Assembly (NCBI GenBank): GCA_023384355.1
Contig: JAHDWL010000008.1
Span: 1-64,000 of the forward strand
Reading direction: 5' to 3'
DNA: 64,000 nt
Source: Anaerolineae bacterium
Lineage (GTDB): Bacteria; Chloroflexota; Anaerolineae; Promineifilales; Promineifilaceae
In this document: positions 45,237 through 53,986 of the stretch, piece after piece
Position numbering within the stretch: the stretch's first letter is position 1
How the letters are laid out: every line of letters begins with the position of its first letter
Notes under the pieces: model-generated
What the model saw: only the letters and a program-made list of their open reading frames with translations
Database searches by the model: none
What the model was told of the DNA's origin: nothing
Program-made: the position numbers and the translations under genes

Positions 45237-46277
45237 CTAATCGTCGGTGTAATTGTCCCATCCGGAGAAACCCGCTCCCTTCTCGACGACGACCACGGTA
45301 AAGCGCAGGTCGAGCGGATACCATTTGTCCGGGTCCTCTCCGCTCCAGTTCCAGCCCTGCTTGCCGCTAACCGGGTCATTTTTCTTGTTGCGAACGGAAA
45401 ATCCGTTACGGGCGCGCGGTTGGTTCCAGATGATCGACCGGCCATCTTTCTTCCACAAATCCTTGACCGGCGTTGACCAGGTCACGACTGTGCCCGCGTA
45501 GCCGGGAACCGGATTGCCGTTACAATTCTCGTAATCAACTTTGTTATTTCGCTGCCAGAAACAGAACCCCAGGCGCATTTCAGGTTGTGGCTCCTGTTGA
45601 CTACGGATTTCGGCCCGAAAATAGAGTGTTCCCTCGGCGAAATTAACCGGTGTGGTCCAGTCGCCGTTGGCTAATGGCGGGATATCGACGCCGAAGCCGC
45701 TCTCCTGCTTGGTGATGGGTTTATTCCAATCGAAGACGAGCAACTCTTCTCCCGGCGGCAACGTTGGTGTGGCCGTTGGCGTCTTTGTGGCCGTGGCCGT
45801 GGCGATAGCCGTCGGCGTCGCTGTTGTGGTGGGTGTCAACGTGACCGTGGCTGTCTCTGTGGGCGTCGGGGACGGGTCGGGATCGTCTGTCGCCGTGGCG
45901 GTCGGCGTATCGGTCGCCGTCGCTGTGCTGGTGGCGGTCGGAGTAACGGTCGCGGTCGGTGTTTCGGTCGCTGTTGCCGTGGCAGTAGCGACGGTGGTCG
46001 ATGTGGCGGTCGGCGTTACCGTGTTTGTCGGAGTCGGGGTCATGGTAGCCGAAGCTGTCGGGCTGGCGACCAGAGTGAGCATAGCGGTCGGCGCGATCGG
46101 CGTGCCCTCTGTCCCGCCCGTTTCGGCTAAAAGTATCGGCAAATGGGCTTTATAGGGATTTTCATCGACGGCAGAACGCCCTTTCACCTGCAATGCAGTC
46201 TTGACGAAGACCGAGAGAGCCATTAGAACGGCAAGGGTCATGAATAATCCGCGCGAATGAGCTGTGAATGCTCGCAT
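45237..46277 (-). CDS. Secreted protein with Thr/Pro/Ala linker and the shared C-terminal domain (copy 3)
   Basis: 346 residues from ATG 46277; a GTG at 46295 adds six residues. The signal helix is at about 8-31. In place of the CBM domain there is a short segment and then a linker of about 100 residues of TATATAT and PTATxT type (about 75-175), a typical extended, possibly O-glycosylated spacer. The C-terminal domain (about 180-346) has LLVFDWNKPIT, LYFRAEIRS, LGFCFWQRNN, Cys in ENCNGNP, NGFSVRNKKNDPVSGKQGW and KWYPLDLRFTVVVV, ending FSGWDNYTDD. It is clearly homologous to copies 1 and 2, which shows that the C-terminal domain is an independent unit. Confidence 0.75.
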   Translation of the reverse strand: MRAFTAHSRGLFMTLAVLMALSVFVKTALQVKGRSAVDENPYKAHLPILLAETGGTEGTPIAPTAMLTLVASPTASATMTPTPTNTVTPTATSTTVATATATATETPTATVTPTATSTATATDTPTATATDDPDPSPTPTETATVTLTPTTTATPTAIATATATKTPTATPTLPPGEELLVFDWNKPITKQESGFGVDIPPLANGDWTTPVNFAEGTLYFRAEIRSQQEPQPEMRLGFCFWQRNNKVDYENCNGNPVPGYAGTVVTWSTPVKDLWKKDGRSIIWNQPRARNGFSVRNKKNDPVSGKQGWNWSGEDPDKWYPLDLRFTVVVVEKGAGFSGWDNYTDD

Positions 46278-46464
46278 AGTTTTCGGCCACCACACCCCCG
46301 TATTCGTGTCACCCGCACGGGAGCGGATGGATTATATCGCGGAACGGTCGTGATTTTGCGCTTGTTGCGGCAACTCTAACGTAGCGCCAAGCACCACAAC
46401 CGCTGCAACCCACCCCGCGCGCAAGCGTATAGGGAATAGATAACCCTCACAGGGAGACTGGATC

Positions 46465-46866
46465 ATGAGTGACAAGGAACCGCTGAAGATTACACTTGAG
46501 GATCTTGGCGAGGAAGAAAAGCCGGCATCGACGGAGCCGACGCGGAACAAGCTGCTCGACGGCGCGGCCGAGGCCGGGCACAAGATGACGGACGCGGTGA
46601 GGGATTCCGCGCTGCGCGTAACCCGCAAGATCGCCGATACGACCGGCGAGGCAACCAGCCGCGGCGCCGAGGCAATGCGCGACAAGGTCAGCGAGACCAT
46701 CCAGGCCCAGTCCAAAGCGACGACCGACGCCGTTGAGGCGCGCCTGCGTGAAATCGACTGGAAGGGCGAAGCCCGAAAAAGCGCCGGGGACGGCCTGCAA
46801 TGGCTCGGCCGGCAGCTCGAGGAGCTGGCCGACAAACTGCGACCGGACGAGAAGAAAGGGGAGTAG
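46465..46866 (+). CDS. Small amphipathic helical protein
   Basis: 133 residues from ATG 46465, with AGGGAGA eight bases upstream. Highly charged, with no Cys and no membrane segment. Residues about 28-125 are one long amphipathic helical stretch of Ala, Lys, Thr and Glu (GAAEAGHKMTDAVRDSAL; ATSRGAEAMRDKVSETIQAQ), reminiscent of LEA-type or CsbD-like stress proteins and of apolipoprotein-like repeats. It ends DKLRPDEKKGE. Family not certain. YchF follows from its own promoter 60 bases on. Confidence 0.6.
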   Translation: MSDKEPLKITLEDLGEEEKPASTEPTRNKLLDGAAEAGHKMTDAVRDSALRVTRKIADTTGEATSRGAEAMRDKVSETIQAQSKATTDAVEARLREIDWKGEARKSAGDGLQWLGRQLEELADKLRPDEKKGE

Positions 46867-46912
46867 CAGGTCGGGCGCGATATTTCTTTCTGACGAACGC
46901 GGCCGCACCTGC

Positions 46913-46918
46913 TATACT
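46913..46918 (+). promoter_or_regulatory. -10 box (TATACT) of a leaderless promoter for ychF
   Basis: TATACT followed by eight bases and ATG 46927, with no ribosome site between. Confidence 0.5.
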
Positions 46919-46926
46919 CCACGTCT

Positions 46927-48015
46927 ATGAAACTAGGCATTATCGGTCTGCCCTCGTCGGGCAAAACTACAATTTTCAACGCCCTGACCCTGGGCAACGC
47001 TCCAACCGGCCAGAGCATGGGCGGCCGTTTCGATGTGCTGACGGCCGTCGTCGACGTCCGCGATCCGCGCGTCGACGTGCTCAGCCGCATGTTCAACCCC
47101 AAAAAGACAACCTACGCTCGCATCACCTACACTGATGTGGCGGGACTGCAAAAGAGCGACGATGACGCCGGAGGCCTCAGCCCGCAACTGCTCAATCATC
47201 TCTCCGGAATTGAAGGCTTCGTCCACGTCGTGCGCGCCTTCGAGAACGCCAGCGTGCCCCACCCCGACGGCAGCGTCGACCCGGCCCGCGACCTGGCCGC
47301 GCTCGACACCGAGTTCCTGCTCAACGACCTCGGCACCGTGGAGCGACGCATCGAAAAGATCCAGGAAGGGTTGAAGAAAGGGGCGTCGAAGGACAAGGCG
47401 GCCGCCCAGACCGAACTGGCGCTCTTCGAGCAGATGAACGCCACCCTGACCGACAACCGCCCTCTGCGCGTGCTGGACCTGACCGAGGAGCAGCTCAAAG
47501 GATTGCGCGGCTATGGCTTGCTGACGCTGAAGCCGAAGATCGTTCTCATCAACCTCGGCGACGACCAGCCCGATCCGGGATTGTCCTATGACCGGCCGGG
47601 CACGATTCTGGCGACCATTCGCGGCCGTCTGGAGATGGAATTGGCCCAGTTAAGCGCCGCCGGCGATGAGGAAACGCTGGCGATGTTCATGGAGGAGTAC
47701 GGCGTGACGGAGTTGAGCCTCGACCGCGTCATCCGCCTCAGCTATGACCTGATGGGGTTGCAATCCTTCTTCACCGTCGGCGAGGACGAAGTGCGGGCGT
47801 GGGAAGTGAAGCGCGGGGCGACGGCCGTCGACGCCGCCGGGACGATCCACACCGATCTGGCCAAGGGCTTCATCCGCGCCGAGGTCGTTCACTACGACGA
47901 TCTGGTTGGACTGGGCGGCATGGCCGGGGCGCGCAACGTCGGCAAGCTGCGGCAGGAAGGCAAGACCTATCTTGTGGTCGACGGCGATGTGCTGAATATC
48001 AAGTTCAATCTGTAA
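46927..48015 (+). CDS. ychF: YchF/Obg-family ATPase/GTPase
   Basis: 362 residues from ATG 46927, the normal YchF length. Walker A is GLPSSGKTT (7-15). The switch region has TYTDVAGLQKSDDDAGGLS, close to the DIAGLVKGAS of family members. The G4 position (NKxD in GTPases) is replaced, as usual in this ATP-preferring subfamily, here around KPKIVLINLGDD. The C-terminal TGS-type domain has LQSFFTVGEDEVRAWEVKRG, GTIHTDLAKGFIRAEV and the ending YLVVDGDVLNIKFNL. YchF binds ribosomes and takes part in stress responses and initiation fidelity. Confidence 0.96.
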   Translation: MKLGIIGLPSSGKTTIFNALTLGNAPTGQSMGGRFDVLTAVVDVRDPRVDVLSRMFNPKKTTYARITYTDVAGLQKSDDDAGGLSPQLLNHLSGIEGFVHVVRAFENASVPHPDGSVDPARDLAALDTEFLLNDLGTVERRIEKIQEGLKKGASKDKAAAQTELALFEQMNATLTDNRPLRVLDLTEEQLKGLRGYGLLTLKPKIVLINLGDDQPDPGLSYDRPGTILATIRGRLEMELAQLSAAGDEETLAMFMEEYGVTELSLDRVIRLSYDLMGLQSFFTVGEDEVRAWEVKRGATAVDAAGTIHTDLAKGFIRAEVVHYDDLVGLGGMAGARNVGKLRQEGKTYLVVDGDVLNIKFNL

Positions 48016-48181
48016 CGCGAAGTCTGGCGCGGGATACCTGACATTGGCCACGGGTCTGCTAAAAAATAAATATGATTGTGGAACCTTCGCTACCTGTCTG
48101 TCGTCTTGTTAGATAGAAGGAGTAAAGCTGTTGCCGGGATTCTGTGCACGCGGCCCTGTAGTCTGTGGCACGACCGGCGCA

Positions 48182-49198
48182 ATGACAGAAATGAAGGGTC
48201 ACATTAAGCAACGATTCGCCTATAGATTGATATTGCCCGGCATTTTCTTGGTGTCGACACTGGCCCTGGTTGCCTGTGGCGGCGGCCGGCAACCTGATCT
48301 GGTCATCCCCACCCCGGCCGTCACGGCCGCCATGCCGGCCCTGGCGACCACCACAGCCACCGCAATCCCGCCCACCGTCACCCCACCCCCACCGGCAACC
48401 AGTACGGCCACTCCTGAGCCGACCACTCCGCCGGCCACCATCGCTCCCGCCGCAACGGAACAACCGGCCCCGATCGAATACCGCGTGGCGTTCGTCGCCG
48501 CCAATGACACGCTCAACGTGCGTCGCCAGCCCTCCGCCAATGCCGCCGTCGTCGCCCAATTGCCGGCGGATGCGTCGGGTATCGAGGTCATCGGTGAGGG
48601 TCAGACGCTGCTCAGCGGTTCCCTTTGGCTGCCCGTGGAGACGACCGCCGGGGATGGCTGGGTCAACAGCGCGTATCTGACCGAAGCCGTCAGCCCGGAG
48701 GCTTTCTGCGCTGACCGGGCGGTGACCGAACTGCTGGAACAGTTTGAGGCGGCCGTCGCCGGGGCAGACGGCGAGGCTTTGAGCGAGATGGTTCATCCCG
48801 ACCGGGGCATCCGCCTGCGGCTCAATTGGTGGAACCCGGAAGTGATCGTGGCCGGCGAGGACGTGCCGGCACTCTTCAGCGCCTCGGAACAGTATGAATG
48901 GGGCATCGAGGACGGCAGCGGCGAACCAATCCGTGGATCATTCAGCGAGATCGTCATGCCGCGCCTGGAACGCGACCTTCTCGGCGCGACCGCGTGGGCT
49001 TGCGACGAGGGGCAATTCGGCGGCACGGCGGGAACCACAGTCCTGCCGGAAGGATATGAGGCCGTCAACTTCTATAGCGCTCACCGACCCGCTCCGGCCG
49101 AGCAGGAACTGGACTGGGGCACGTGGCTCATCGGTGTCGAACGTTGGGAAGGGCGTTATTACGTCAGCTATCTCGTCCATTATCGTTGGGAGATTTAA
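48182..49198 (+). CDS. Lipoprotein with SH3b domain and unknown C-terminal domain
   Basis: 338 residues from ATG 48182. A TTG at 48131 has the better ribosome site (AAGGAG) but would place 17 extra residues before the signal peptide. Lipobox LVAC. A Thr/Pro/Ala linker (about 35-85) leads to an SH3b domain (about 98-165: NDTLNVRRQPSANAAVVAQL, GDGWVNSAYL), which often binds cell-wall peptides. The C-terminal region (about 175-338) contains SEMVHPDRGIRLRLNWW, EYEWGIEDGS-like YEWGIEDGSGEP and VNFYSAHRP, and ends YYVSYLVHYRWEI. It is not assigned to a family. Likely on the outer surface of the membrane. Confidence 0.75.
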   Translation: MTEMKGHIKQRFAYRLILPGIFLVSTLALVACGGGRQPDLVIPTPAVTAAMPALATTTATAIPPTVTPPPPATSTATPEPTTPPATIAPAATEQPAPIEYRVAFVAANDTLNVRRQPSANAAVVAQLPADASGIEVIGEGQTLLSGSLWLPVETTAGDGWVNSAYLTEAVSPEAFCADRAVTELLEQFEAAVAGADGEALSEMVHPDRGIRLRLNWWNPEVIVAGEDVPALFSASEQYEWGIEDGSGEPIRGSFSEIVMPRLERDLLGATAWACDEGQFGGTAGTTVLPEGYEAVNFYSAHRPAPAEQELDWGTWLIGVERWEGRYYVSYLVHYRWEI

Positions 49199-49201
49199 TG
49201 A

Positions 49202-49274
49202 TGAATGTCGAGTTATGAATGAACGTGCTTGAAGTTTTTCATTCGTCACTCGTCACTCGTAATTCGTCGCTCGC
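49202..49274. repeat. Heptanucleotide repeat arrays (CACTCGT type), facing each other
   Basis: The right array is CATTCGT, CACTCGT, CACTCGT, AATTCGT, CGCTCGC (49240-49274). The left side has degenerate units in the opposite sense (TGAATGT, CGAGTTA, TGAATGA, 49202-49224). The array also encodes the last residues of the minus-strand J-domain gene. The same unit recurs at 54169. Confidence 0.8.
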
Positions 49275-50054
49275 CTGGCACGCCAGCAGCGCCACCTCCT
49301 CTTCCAGCCGCACCCGCGCCGCCTCCAGATCGCGCCGGACGGCCGTCCACCAGTCCTCGCCCTGATCGCGCATCTCGCGGGCCTTCCGCCACAAGCGGGC
49401 CGTCTTGTCCTCGCGCAGCACCTGAAGCTGCCGGGCCACCTTGCGGCGACGGCGACGACAGCGCAGGATACGCTCGCGCAGTTGACGCAGCTCATGACTC
49501 TCGATGCCCGCCAACTCACGCAATTCATCCGGCTCCAGTTCCCCGGCCAGATCGTAGAGCGCCTGGGTATCCCCGGCGGTGTAGGCGGCGTTGACGGCAG
49601 TCATCACCGTGGTGCGATAGGCCAGCTCGGCCGCGCCCTCGGCCAGGTCGGGGTGGAAGCGCCGGGCCAGCTCGCGATAGAGCCGCTTTTCGGCCGCCTT
49701 GTCGCGCGCCGTCGGTGTCGGCAGCATCAGGTCTTCCATGTCATCCGGAAGCGGTTGCGGCTCAGCGTTCGGCCCCAGCGGGTTCTCCGCGTCCTCGGTC
49801 GCCTGCCGCTCCAATTCCAGCCGCGTCAACAGCGATTGTTTCTCCGCCAGCAGCGCAGTGATGGCGTCAGCCAGATCGTCGAGCATTAGGCGGGCGTGCA
49901 TGCGGAAAGCGTTTACGGCGGCTTGCTCGGTCGCCAGTTCGGCCTCGGCCGCGCGCAGTTCTTCCTGGGCCGCCTTGAGTTCTGCCAATAATTCATTTGC
50001 CTTTAGTCCGGTCGAATCGATCGGTTGGAGTTGATTCGTGGGTTGAAGTGGCAT
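49239..50054 (-). CDS. J-domain protein with flanking coiled coils
   Basis: 271 residues from ATG 50054. An N-terminal coiled coil (about 18-90: LLAELKAAQEELRAAEAELA) is followed by a central J-like domain (about 112-170) with KRLYRELARRFHPDLAEG; HPD is at 134-136, the motif that stimulates Hsp70 ATPase. A second long, basic coiled region (about 175-260: RERILRCRRRRRKVARQLQ) ends the protein. The final residues SDELRVTSDE are encoded by the heptamer repeat, so the original C-terminus was probably replaced. No dnaK nearby. Possibly the distal gene of the minus-strand cluster. Confidence 0.75.
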   Translation of the reverse strand: MPLQPTNQLQPIDSTGLKANELLAELKAAQEELRAAEAELATEQAAVNAFRMHARLMLDDLADAITALLAEKQSLLTRLELERQATEDAENPLGPNAEPQPLPDDMEDLMLPTPTARDKAAEKRLYRELARRFHPDLAEGAAELAYRTTVMTAVNAAYTAGDTQALYDLAGELEPDELRELAGIESHELRQLRERILRCRRRRRKVARQLQVLREDKTARLWRKAREMRDQGEDWWTAVRRDLEAARVRLEEEVALLACQASDELRVTSDE

Positions 50055-50167
50055 ATCGGAGAATTATGGCCGGAAAACTGGCAATTAATCAAACAAACCA
50101 CGCCTCGGGCTTCTTCTGCGAAACCCGGTTTCTAACCTGATCACCAAACGGCGCTGACATCCGAATA

Positions 50168-50923
50168 TCAGTCGGCCGTTTGGGTCTCGCTGGCTGCCTG
50201 TTGCGCCCGCATCCGCCGCTGAATATCATCGGCCGTCACCTTGAACTGCTCATCCAGCCGCGGATAGATCAGCCAGACGATGCTGAGGCCCATGATGGCC
50301 CCGGTCAGGACGCGGAAAAAGGGCGTGCTCTCGCGCAGGGGGAACAGGCGCATCAGCGGCTCGATGCCCATGCCGACGAACATCTGGCTGAAAAGCTGGC
50401 TGAAGCCGTCGAGGGCGATCGGCCCCAGGCCGATAACGACGAATAACCAGAACGGCATCGGTCGCACCGGCCCGCGTCGCCGCACCACGGCGTAGATCAG
50501 CCCACCGATGAGCATCGACAGGTAGATGCCGATATCGCGCTGGCAGAGGGCCATTTTGTAACCCATCTGCTCGTTGCCGCGAAAAACGCGCGCCGGGATC
50601 ATGAAAGTGCTCCATTGCGCCGGGTCGGGCGAGGCGTTGGCGAATTCGGGGATATCGGTCATGTACTCCTCGATGGAGCGCAGATTGCCGCCGGCGATAG
50701 CCCGCGGGTAGGCCGGTTGTTCACCAAAGAGGAAGAAGGAGCGCGAGGCCAACTGGTGGCACATCGGGCTGTACACGCGGTAGATGATGTTGGCCGGGCC
50801 GGTCAGACCGGCGTGCATCAGTACCGGGGCGAGAATCGGCAGCCCGACGTAAAAGGCAATGGCCAGATTGAGGAACAGAAGCCAGCGCCGGGTAAGGGTA
50901 TAGAAGATGCGGTCGACGATCAT
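50168..50923 (-). CDS. DUF2085-family membrane protein
   Basis: 251 residues. Four or five membrane helices. The family signature is YSPMCHQLASRSFFLFG (about 50-66), with PMCHQ typical of DUF2085, and MALCQRDIGIYLSMLIGGL (about 124-142). PFWLFVVIGLGPIALDGFSQ follows in a later helix. The Cys and His residues may bind metal or take part in redox chemistry, but the family has no known function. The start overlaps the stop of the thioredoxin-like gene by four bases (ATGA), so it is translationally coupled to the cytochrome c maturation cluster. Confidence 0.85.
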   Translation of the reverse strand: MIVDRIFYTLTRRWLLFLNLAIAFYVGLPILAPVLMHAGLTGPANIIYRVYSPMCHQLASRSFFLFGEQPAYPRAIAGGNLRSIEEYMTDIPEFANASPDPAQWSTFMIPARVFRGNEQMGYKMALCQRDIGIYLSMLIGGLIYAVVRRRGPVRPMPFWLFVVIGLGPIALDGFSQLFSQMFVGMGIEPLMRLFPLRESTPFFRVLTGAIMGLSIVWLIYPRLDEQFKVTADDIQRRMRAQQAASETQTAD

Positions 50924-51594
50924 GAACCCTCCGACGGGGGAATGGCAGACAGGTACTCGTCCAGTTGGTCGCGGGAGATCATGCCGCGATGGACGGCCGC
51001 CACCGTCCCGTCCGGCCCGACAATGACGGTCGTGGGCAGGAAGAACGCGCCGTAGGTCGTGCCGACTTCGCCCTTGCTGTCGAGCAACGCGGGCAGGGAT
51101 AGCCCGACCTCGTCGAAGAATTCACCCACCAGCTCGGCTGAATCCTGCTGGTTGACGGTCAGCACGATCGGCCCGTCGTCGGCGTCGAACCCGGCCTGGG
51201 CGCGCTCCAGTTCCGGCATCTCCAGCCGGCAAGGGGCGCACCACGTGGCCCAGAAGTTGAGGATGACCGGCCGGCCGCGAAAATCGCTCAGCCGCGCCGT
51301 CTCGCCGCTCAAGGTCGCCAGTTCAAAGTCAGGCGCGGGATCGCCCGCCTGGGGCACGTTGCTGAAGTCAGGCTGGATGGGGGCGACGCCGCCGCTCTCG
51401 GTCGTGCCGCTGAAGGAGGGGATGGACTCCAGCAGTTCGTTTGTCTCATCGCCCGTGGTCAGGCGACCGTAGGCGTAATAGAGCAGCGCTCCGGCCAGCA
51501 GCAGCGCGGCCAGCCCGAAGACGATGAGCAACGCGCGGGGAATGGGTTGCGAATCATCCGGTTGTTGTTGTTCCTGTGGGTCAAGTTGGGTCAT
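50920..51594 (-). CDS. Membrane-anchored thiol-disulfide oxidoreductase (TlpA/ResA/CcmG-like)
   Basis: 224 residues from ATG 51594, nine bases after the CcdA stop; the frame opens from a TTG 12 codons earlier. One membrane helix (about 19-41) anchors an outward thioredoxin fold (about 85-224): PAPDFELATLSGETARLSDFR-type start, then WATWCAPCRLEMPEL with the redox pair CxxC, and GTTYGAFFLPTTVIVGPDG with the cis-Pro. It should reduce the CxxCH thiols of apocytochrome c using electrons from CcdA. Operon: CcdA upstream, DUF2085 downstream (overlap). Confidence 0.92.
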   Translation of the reverse strand: MTQLDPQEQQQPDDSQPIPRALLIVFGLAALLLAGALLYYAYGRLTTGDETNELLESIPSFSGTTESGGVAPIQPDFSNVPQAGDPAPDFELATLSGETARLSDFRGRPVILNFWATWCAPCRLEMPELERAQAGFDADDGPIVLTVNQQDSAELVGEFFDEVGLSLPALLDSKGEVGTTYGAFFLPTTVIVGPDGTVAAVHRGMISRDQLDEYLSAIPPSEGS

Positions 51595-51602
51595 GGACGT
51601 GT

Positions 51603-52721
51603 CTATTGGCTGAAGGTCGTCAGCAGCCAATCCTGGAAGCCCAGCATCCGCTCATCGACCACGGCCGACCATTGCACCAGGAGGCCGTTGATCCGCCCCA
51701 TCTGACCTTCCAGCATCATCAGGCCAAGCAGGATGAACAGCGCGCCGCTGATGAGTTGGGTCGAGTGCAGGTGGAGCGTGATCCGCTGCGACTCGTTGCT
51801 GGTGTACGTCCACAGGACTGCCCCCAGAAGCAATACGGCCAGTATGCCGAATTCAAGCGCGGGGGTGTAGGTCAGGCCGCCGAGAAAGCTGAAGTCGCGG
51901 ATGGCGAACTCGACAAAGGCGGCGATGATACGCCAAAAGGCCAGCGCCCAGACCAGGGCGACGACGAACACATGGGTATCCCACGTCCAGCCCTTGCCGC
52001 GCAACACGCGCCAGAAGGTGCTCTGGCGACTCATGCGGCCGAAGAATGTCGAGACGATGAGCAGCGGCAATCCCAGCCCCAGGGTGAAGATGAACAGCAG
52101 CATCATGCCGTGCCATACGGTGGCCGTCTGTAATGCCAGGGTCAGGATGACGCCGAGAATGGGGCCGACACAGGCGGACCAGCCGATGGCGAAGGTCAGG
52201 CCAAAAAGATAGGAGCTGCGCATGTCGGGGCTTCGCTCCTGAGTAGTCAGGCCAGTGGCCCCGCTGAAGCCGCGGCCGAGCAGGCTCATGACGCCGAAGA
52301 TGACGATGGCCGCGCCGCCGATGAGCATGATGAAGCCCTGGTTCTGGCCCAGCACGCGGCCGAGAGCAAAGCCGGTCGCGCCCAGCAGGCTGAAAGTCGT
52401 GCCCAGGCCGAGCATGAAAGCCAGCGTGTTGGCGGCGATGCGCTGGCGGTCGCTCTGGAAAGCGAAGGCGAAATAGGCCGTCAGGATGGGCAGGGTGCAG
52501 GGCGAGGCGAAGCTGAGCATGCCGCCCAGGAAGGCCAGCACCGCCAGGGACGCGAACGGCTGCTTCTGGACGCCAAAGACGAGCTGATTGCTCGTGTCCG
52601 GCTTGATGACGGACCCCAAGACAAGAAAGACGACGAGTAAAACAGCCAGCCCGATGAGGACCAGTTGCACCGCCGACAACTTGCGCCACGGTGATGGCGC
52701 AGGCGCTTTCAGATCAGACAT
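51603..52721 (-). CDS. ccdA: CcdA/DsbD-family thiol transport membrane protein
   Basis: 372 residues from ATG 52721, with GAGAGGAAA upstream; the frame is open 28 codons earlier. Helices: one N-terminal, then six in the DsbD/CcdA core (about 65-290), then extra C-terminal helices. The core has FASPCTLPILTAYFAFAF (Cys of the first redox position, next to Pro) and IGWSACVGPILGVILTLA (second Cys), the standard Cys pair. It moves reducing equivalents from cytoplasmic thioredoxin to the ResA/CcmG-like protein encoded nine bases downstream. Confidence 0.93.
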   Translation of the reverse strand: MSDLKAPAPSPWRKLSAVQLVLIGLAVLLVVFLVLGSVIKPDTSNQLVFGVQKQPFASLAVLAFLGGMLSFASPCTLPILTAYFAFAFQSDRQRIAANTLAFMLGLGTTFSLLGATGFALGRVLGQNQGFIMLIGGAAIVIFGVMSLLGRGFSGATGLTTQERSPDMRSSYLFGLTFAIGWSACVGPILGVILTLALQTATVWHGMMLLFIFTLGLGLPLLIVSTFFGRMSRQSTFWRVLRGKGWTWDTHVFVVALVWALAFWRIIAAFVEFAIRDFSFLGGLTYTPALEFGILAVLLLGAVLWTYTSNESQRITLHLHSTQLISGALFILLGLMMLEGQMGRINGLLVQWSAVVDERMLGFQDWLLTTFSQ

Positions 52722-52857
52722 GAAATTTCCTCTCGCGACGACTCCGGATGGATCGGGGCCGACGCCCCGGCTATCTTCCCGTCCGGACGACGCCGGCCGC
52801 TGCAATCTTACGCGGTGAGTATACCACGCGATGACACAGGCCGGGCGCGACGGACGG

Positions 52858-53844
52858 TCAGCGGCGCGACCGTTTATCTTCCTGTAACAATTGCGTCAGC
52901 AAGGCAATGTCGTTGCTCAGGTTCCGCTGGCGGACGTAGAGGTAGAGCATATAGAGCAAGGCCAGCGACGACATGACCGCATAGCCGCCGATCAGATAGC
53001 GGTTGAACAGATTGGGATCGGAAACCTGCGCCTGCAGCGCGGGCAGGGCCAGGATAACACCGCTCGCCACTGCCTGGCCGCTCTGACCGCGGCCGCCGAG
53101 ATAGGCCGCCACGCGCGTTTTCAGGCTGTCGGCGTAATCGATCAGGTTTTGCAGGCGCGTCCGCGCCAGAATCCAGGCCGTGCCCAGCAGCGAGAAGGCG
53201 ATGACGTTGATCGTCAGGGTGATGCCCATCTTGGCCGAATCCAGGCCGTTGAACTCCTGCAAGCCCTCGGCCGCGCCGGCGGCCGCTTCCGTCGTCCCAC
53301 CGATCACCACCGGGTGGATATCGCGGAAGATGCGGATGCTGACAAAGGTCAGGATGATGGTGACGAACGAGACGATGGCATAAACAGCAGCATAGCGGGC
53401 GCGCTTGTGCGGATCTTCGATAGCGCCGCGCAGCATGAAGTAGGCGGCATAGACCAGCCAGGCAACCGTGATGAGCGTCAGGCGCGGGCTCCAGATCCAC
53501 CAGGTGTTCCAGGCCGGCTTGCCCCAGAAGGAGCCGCCGACGATGGTCATGGTCAGGAAGACCAGCCCGGCCTCGATGGATGCCAGAGAGACGACGTCAT
53601 AGATGCGGTTGGACTTGCGCAGATAGAGCACGCCGCACAGCAAGGCTACGCCGAACACTACTGAACCGACCCACGCCGCACCGACGTGGAAATAGAACAG
53701 GCGCTGCACGTTGCCCATGGTCATCTCGGTCGGGGCGAAGAAGAAGTTCGCCGCGATAGCGACGGCCATTCCGATCACCGCGCTGATGCTGAAGATTTGA
53801 ATCAAGCGGTCCAGCCGCGGGTTTGAAAGTTTTGCGGGGGCCAT
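52858..53844 (-). CDS. ccmC: CcmC/CcsA-family haem exporter subunit
   Basis: 328 residues from ATG 53844, with GGAGC before it. Six core membrane helices. The tryptophan-rich haem-handling loop is FWGKPAWNTWWIWSPRLTL (WWD-type). A His precedes it in VQRLFYFHVGAAW, and a His lies after it in IHPVVIGG, matching the two axial His of CcmC. It is longer than typical CcmC (about 240) because of a C-terminal part with two further helices. It presents haem on the outer face for attachment to cytochrome c. CcmB and CcmA lie upstream across a repeat-filled gap. Confidence 0.9.
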   Translation of the reverse strand: MAPAKLSNPRLDRLIQIFSISAVIGMAVAIAANFFFAPTEMTMGNVQRLFYFHVGAAWVGSVVFGVALLCGVLYLRKSNRIYDVVSLASIEAGLVFLTMTIVGGSFWGKPAWNTWWIWSPRLTLITVAWLVYAAYFMLRGAIEDPHKRARYAAVYAIVSFVTIILTFVSIRIFRDIHPVVIGGTTEAAAGAAEGLQEFNGLDSAKMGITLTINVIAFSLLGTAWILARTRLQNLIDYADSLKTRVAAYLGGRGQSGQAVASGVILALPALQAQVSDPNLFNRYLIGGYAVMSSLALLYMLYLYVRQRNLSNDIALLTQLLQEDKRSRR

Positions 53845-53919
53845 AAAGATTGCTCCATTTAAATTATAGATTAACCATTCAGGATGCCGTTGCCATCCTC
53901 TGCGATCAGCCACGGGAGA

Positions 53920-53986
53920 GTCAGGCAACCGGTAACCAACACCGCCGGTTTCTCTGTGACGCCTTTCCCGGTTGCCTGACCCCTAC
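53920..53986 (-). repeat. GTAG-footed (REP-like) hairpin element, copy A
   Basis: On the minus strand GTAG (53986-53983), one base, then GGTCAGGCAACCGG, a loop of about 35 bases and CCGGTTGCCTGAC. The 13-base arms at 53920-53932 and 53968-53980 are perfect. The same foot and left arm occur at 63576 and, inverted, at 63757. Confidence 0.85.

Noticed and set aside
45068-45445. Minus-strand frame of 125 codons overlapping the end of copy 3
   Set aside because: It runs in another frame through the conserved C-terminal domain; no independent support.
45750-46080. Long GTC/GGC-rich tandem repeat as a non-coding element
   Set aside because: It encodes the Thr/Pro/Ala linker of copy 3 in frame, a common feature of secreted proteins.
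48131-48181. TTG 48131 as start of the SH3b lipoprotein
   Set aside because: It has a better ribosome site, but 17 residues including two Cys would precede the signal peptide; ATG 48182 gives a normal lipoprotein signal. Left open as an alternative.
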